Below, piece by piece: positions 60,629 through 64,000 of a DNA stretch of 64,000 nucleotides (its first letter is position 1; every line of letters starts with the position of its first letter). The position numbers and the translations under genes were made by a program. This DNA comes from GCA-2748575 sp965222725. GTDB lineage: Bacteria > Pseudomonadota > Gammaproteobacteria > Pseudomonadales > Ketobacteraceae. The stretch spans positions 1 through 64,000 of the forward strand of contig OZ244969.1 in assembly GCA_965222725.1 (NCBI GenBank), given 5' to 3'. Below the pieces are notes generated by a model, which searched no databases, had not been told where the DNA came from, and saw only the letters and a list, made by a program, of their open reading frames with translations.

Positions 60629-62857
60629 TCACTCACACTGCCCGCCGGCAATCGCCAGCTGCTCTGCAAGCGGCAAATTCCGGGAATGAGAACCCACATG
60701 CACACGATAACAACCCGGTGCCACACGCCAATTTCCCCCGGCTTCATTCCAGTAAGCAAGGCTTTGCTCGTTCAAGGTAAATTCAACAGTGCCTGACTGA
60801 CCCGGTTCCAGGGTGACACGATCAAAGCCTTTCAACTGCTTGGGTGGCTGGCGCTCAGCGGTGGAGATGTCGGGCATACCGATATAGAGCTGCGCTGCTT
60901 CCGAGCCTGTCCTTTGCCCCGTATTGGTAACTTTTGCCGTAATCGTCAGATCCGGGAAGGTACCGCTAACCTGCAAGTCGCTGTAGCTGAAGCTGGTATA
61001 ACTCAACCCGTAGCCGAAAGGAAAAGCCACGTCTTTACCCTGATCATCGAACCAGCGGTACCCCACCATGACGCTTTCATCATAATCCACTCTGAACACT
61101 GATCCCTTGGGGCCTTTTTCCAGGACACCCGGGTAACGGGCCAGGTTGTTGGCATACAAAGTATCGCCGGCAATTTCCGGAAAGGTGAGCGGTAATTTAC
61201 CGCTGGGGTTAATATCACCGAAAATAATCCCGGCCAAAGCAGGCCCGCCACTCTGACCGGGGAACCAGGCCTGCAACAGAGCCGATATATCATGGCGCCA
61301 TGGTGTTAATACCGCTGAACCCGTTTGCAGTATCACAGCCGTATTGGGGTTTTCTGCGGCAACGGTTTTGATCAGGGCGTCCGGGTCTTCACCCAGAATT
61401 TTTTCTTCTGTGCATGTCAGCGCATGGCAGGTGCGATCCTGCCCTTCGGCAGAATTGTTGGCTACGAATAGCAGAACCACATCGGCAGTCGCAGCCGCTT
61501 CCGCAGCTTCTGTGTGATTGGTGCCGTCGTGATAGATAATACTGACACCCGCTTCGGTGGCGCGGTCGGTAATAGCCTGCCTTGGGGTCTGCAGGTTGTA
61601 GGGGTTTACCATGGAAGAACCCCCACCATTGATAAAGCGATCTGATGATTCACCGATAATGGCAATGCGGTTCACTTTGCCAAGATCAACCGGCAGCAGG
61701 TTGTTATTCTTCAGCAGCACAGTGCCCTGCTCTGTAATCCGCCGGGCCACATCACCGTGTGCCAGCTTGTCGATGGCATCTTCATTGGCCGGGTAATTGG
61801 TGCGATCAATCACGCCGTGATCGAACAGGGTGTAAAGGATACTGCCGACACGCTGATCGATGGTTTGCTCACTGACTTTGGCCTCTTCCAGAGCGGCATT
61901 CAGTTTTCGTGGCGTGTAAAAAATGCCGATGGGCATTTCAAGATCATTCCCGGCATTGGCGGAATCTGCCGTGTCTTTCTGGGCAAAGACGTAATCCGTT
62001 AGTACGTAGCCTTTAAAGCCCCATTCATCCCGCAGCACATCCTGCAACAGGTATTTGCTGCCGCAGGCGGCGTCACCGTTGACGTAATTGTAGGAACACA
62101 TAATGCTGTCCAGCCCGCCCTGCTTTACCAACACCTCAAACGGACGCAGGTATATTTCCCGCATGGCACGCTCGCCGATCACGGCGTTATAAAGAAAACG
62201 GGAACCAATCACGCCGGACAAGGGCAGATAAGGCACGCCTATCAGCCCCTCCTGGGTATACACGCCATAGTGTTTGGCATTGGCAATCACGCCTTCGCTT
62301 TCCACCCCCTGCATCCATTCCAGCCCCATTTGTGATACCAGATAAGGATCTTCACCAAAGGTTTCAAACACCCGGCCGCTGGTGTAAATACGCACCACAT
62401 CCAGCGTCGGCGCGTGCACTACATCATTACCCTTGTTTTTGACTTCATTACCAATGGCCTTGCCCACCGCATGCGCCAGTTCCGGATTGAATGAGGAAGC
62501 CACCGCCAGCGACGAAGGGAACGCGGTAGCTTTGCCTTCCCGCACCCCCAGGGGACCATCGGAATAGTAAACGGTATTCAGTCCGACTCTGGGCACTCCA
62601 TCAGATACACCGGCGGCAGGCAGGCCGGTTAACGCCGAAATCAGGTTATCACCGGCCATCAGGCTCAGTTTTTCATCCAGGGTGAGCTCATCAAGAAGAA
62701 GGGTGGTGCGTTCCTCCGGCGCAATGGTGGTGTCGCACCAGGGGCGCTCGGCGGGGTCTCCGCAGGTGTCGCTGCCAACGCAGCCCGTAAGGAGTGTAGT
62801 GGTGACTACCCCTGTGAATAAAGCAAAGCGACTGAAGACTCCCCGCATAGCAGCCAT
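60629..62857 (-). CDS. GH3-family beta-glycosidase lipoprotein
   Basis: 742 residues with a lipoprotein signal (TTTLLTGC-VGS). The N-terminal (alpha/beta)8 domain has the family segments NAKHYGVYTQEG and the nucleophile region DYVFAQ in GFKGYVLTDYV. The second alpha/beta domain has LLKNNNLLPV and GESSDRF; a C-terminal Fn3-like domain follows (KVTNTGQRTGSEAAQLYIG). It most likely hydrolyses beta-glucosides or xylosides at the cell surface or in the periplasm. It is monocistronic. Confidence 0.9.
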   Translation of the reverse strand: MAAMRGVFSRFALFTGVVTTTLLTGCVGSDTCGDPAERPWCDTTIAPEERTTLLLDELTLDEKLSLMAGDNLISALTGLPAAGVSDGVPRVGLNTVYYSDGPLGVREGKATAFPSSLAVASSFNPELAHAVGKAIGNEVKNKGNDVVHAPTLDVVRIYTSGRVFETFGEDPYLVSQMGLEWMQGVESEGVIANAKHYGVYTQEGLIGVPYLPLSGVIGSRFLYNAVIGERAMREIYLRPFEVLVKQGGLDSIMCSYNYVNGDAACGSKYLLQDVLRDEWGFKGYVLTDYVFAQKDTADSANAGNDLEMPIGIFYTPRKLNAALEEAKVSEQTIDQRVGSILYTLFDHGVIDRTNYPANEDAIDKLAHGDVARRITEQGTVLLKNNNLLPVDLGKVNRIAIIGESSDRFINGGGSSMVNPYNLQTPRQAITDRATEAGVSIIYHDGTNHTEAAEAAATADVVLLFVANNSAEGQDRTCHALTCTEEKILGEDPDALIKTVAAENPNTAVILQTGSAVLTPWRHDISALLQAWFPGQSGGPALAGIIFGDINPSGKLPLTFPEIAGDTLYANNLARYPGVLEKGPKGSVFRVDYDESVMVGYRWFDDQGKDVAFPFGYGLSYTSFSYSDLQVSGTFPDLTITAKVTNTGQRTGSEAAQLYIGMPDISTAERQPPKQLKGFDRVTLEPGQSGTVEFTLNEQSLAYWNEAGGNWRVAPGCYRVHVGSHSRNLPLAEQLAIAGGQCE

Positions 62858-63162
62858 TCCCCCAAATGTGTTTTTATCGTTATTTGTTTGTGCTTATTGT
62901 TATTTGATGGTGCCAGTAGCCGAGAATATCACCGCTGGACTGCGGGGTCTGTCAAATAGGTGACACGGGAGTACCATGATCGGCATACCTAATACTTTTA
63001 GCCCGATGCCACGAAAAGCACGCGTTTTGATTTGCAGCCAGCCAAAGTTGCTGTAATATCGACCATCTTGCACACAATTACACCTAACATGAGTAGGAGT
63101 TAACCCTGTGCAAGATAAGCACATCTCACCAAACAGCCGCAAAGCAGGGAAGCACAAAACGT
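62858..63162. other. Divergent intergenic region
   Basis: 305 bp between the GH3 gene and a rightward membrane protein gene. It should hold both promoters, but I see no clear box or dyad, and the 85-codon reverse frame here is probably chance. Confidence 0.4.
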
Positions 63163-63537
63163 ATGAGTAATATCTACGAACAACCCAACGCAGACTTACT
63201 CCAACCGGAAGAAGTTGAATTCACCTTTTCCAATCTGGGCATATGGCGAAAGATTTATCTGGCACTGAACTGGCTGGTAGGAATCGCCTTTTTGATTGTC
63301 ATGGTTATCGGACTGGCAGAACCTGCCCAACAGCCGGATAGCCCAGATTCCCTTGTTATGGTTTTGCTCACGCTACTCTATCTGGCATTTTGCTTATGGG
63401 TGCATATAGCCATTTGCAAAAGAAAACTGGGCCAACTCATTGCATTGATTGTTATCCAGATCTTTCCATTATTTAACCCTGTCAGCGCGCTGATATTCTG
63501 GGCGATTTATTCAACCAGCAAAAAAGAAGTTGGTTGA
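63163..63537 (+). CDS. Small integral membrane protein, unknown
   Basis: 124 residues: a polar N-terminus of about 28 residues and three to four membrane segments (LALNWLVGIAFLIVMVIGL, LVMVLLTLLYLAFCLWVHIAI, LIALIVIQIFPLFNPVSAL, shown by their beginnings). No known domain. It is 30 bp upstream of a lipoprotein gene and likely co-transcribed. Confidence 0.65.
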   Translation: MSNIYEQPNADLLQPEEVEFTFSNLGIWRKIYLALNWLVGIAFLIVMVIGLAEPAQQPDSPDSLVMVLLTLLYLAFCLWVHIAICKRKLGQLIALIVIQIFPLFNPVSALIFWAIYSTSKKEVG

Positions 63538-63567
63538 ACGGGAAAAACGACTTAAGGAGAAAACGTC

Positions 63568-64000
63568 ATGAACATTAGATACCTGTTACTACTCGGACTG
63601 GTTTTTGTGTCCGGATGCGCAACAAACTCATTAACACCAAAAAACGCACACAAAGTCACCAAAGAAGAAGGAGTGGTTTTCGCGTCTGTTACCCGGGGTA
63701 TTAAACAGCGGGGAGCACTAATGACTAACGACGGTGTATCAGCAAGCTTCTTCTACCGCCAAGCAGGGCAGGACGCCCCTGGACGAGCAATGAATTCAGA
63801 CACATCCAGCCTGCTGGGTACAGGTACCGATGAAGTCAAGATAAGACACGGCAAGCTCAACGTTGCCAATCTCAAGCCAGGTACCTACGAAATCTACAAA
63901 TGGCTGCTGTTCGTCCCCGGCGGCACTTCCTACAAAACAATTGAGCCCAAGGCGTTTGAACCGATCCAGTTTGAAGTGAAAGAAGGTACTGCGTCTTACC
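63568..64000 (+). CDS. Lipoprotein, cut by the window edge
   Basis: Starts at ATG 63568 with AAGGAGA upstream and runs off the window after 144 codons. Lipoprotein signal LLLLGLVFVSGC-ATN. The mature part contains a beta-sandwich-like region (KLNVANLKPGTYEIYKWLLF), as in carboxypeptidase-regulatory or DUF2846-like lipoproteins. The C-terminus and function are unknown. Confidence 0.75.
   Translation, partial: MNIRYLLLLGLVFVSGCATNSLTPKNAHKVTKEEGVVFASVTRGIKQRGALMTNDGVSASFFYRQAGQDAPGRAMNSDTSSLLGTGTDEVKIRHGKLNVANLKPGTYEIYKWLLFVPGGTSYKTIEPKAFEPIQFEVKEGTASY

Overview
The window looks like chromosomal DNA of a free-living, probably marine, polysaccharide-degrading gammaproteobacterium. A Cellvibrionaceae-like relative is my guess from the NarK, NirBD and Ppa style, the modular chitinase with an LPMO, the GH3 lipoprotein and the chromosomal attC sites. 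This is inference from gene content, not a database match. No rRNA, tRNA or CRISPR array was seen.

1-16.1 kb is a nitrate/nitrite assimilation regulon. It holds an FAD/NAD(P)H reductase plus NasA; a NarK transporter followed by a PP2C-phosphatase/Ser-Thr-kinase fusion; a second NasA-like molybdoenzyme with a fused four-cluster ferredoxin/DmsC-type membrane anchor and a small unknown protein; and NirB-NirD. A -24/-12 (sigma-54) promoter can be read upstream of each of the four transcription units, two of them perfect matches to the consensus. An NtrC-like site lies between the divergent narK and molybdoenzyme operons. The most interesting biochemical point is an apparent quinol-linked cytoplasmic nitrate reductase next to the usual NADH-linked one.

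16.1-44.2 kb is mixed chromosomal content. It includes inorganic pyrophosphatase, an AddAB-like nuclease/helicase pair, a 7TM sensor kinase with a convergent LuxR-type response regulator, and several exported unknowns. It continues with a sterol-desaturase-like protein, a GFA protein, a ParDE/RelBE-type toxin-antitoxin pair, a LysE exporter, an operon of metallophosphoesterase, lipoprotein, b-type cytochrome/EB_dh protein and DUF1566 protein, a GreA/B-like factor, a large LPMO-CBM-CBM-GH18 chitinase and a thiopurine methyltransferase.

44.1-45.0 kb is a decay zone: an IS3 transposase remnant fused to the methyltransferase end, and a YefM-YoeB toxin-antitoxin relic.

46.9-55.4 kb is the accessory heart of the window: an AT-rich array of integron gene cassettes, all genes on the minus strand. 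At least five recognisable attC sites separate them and no integrase gene is in the window (a CALIN, or the distal part of a sedentary integron). One attC is split by an IS3-family element with a 3-bp target duplication, and that element is itself split by a second IS3-family element. Removing the insertion restores a 57-bp attC. The cassettes encode unknown lipoproteins and exported proteins, a leaderless trypsin-like protease, a ClpP/SppA-like serine protease with an overlapping 64-residue Ser/Thr-rich peptide, and a 226-residue unknown. The protease cassettes are the best candidates for an undescribed system, possibly phage defence.

55.7-64 kb returns to ordinary chromosome: a beta-lactamase-fold lipoprotein, an AraC regulator divergent from a linalool dehydratase/isomerase-like membrane protein, ArfB ribosome rescue factor, GH3 glycosidase, a small membrane protein and a lipoprotein cut by the window edge.
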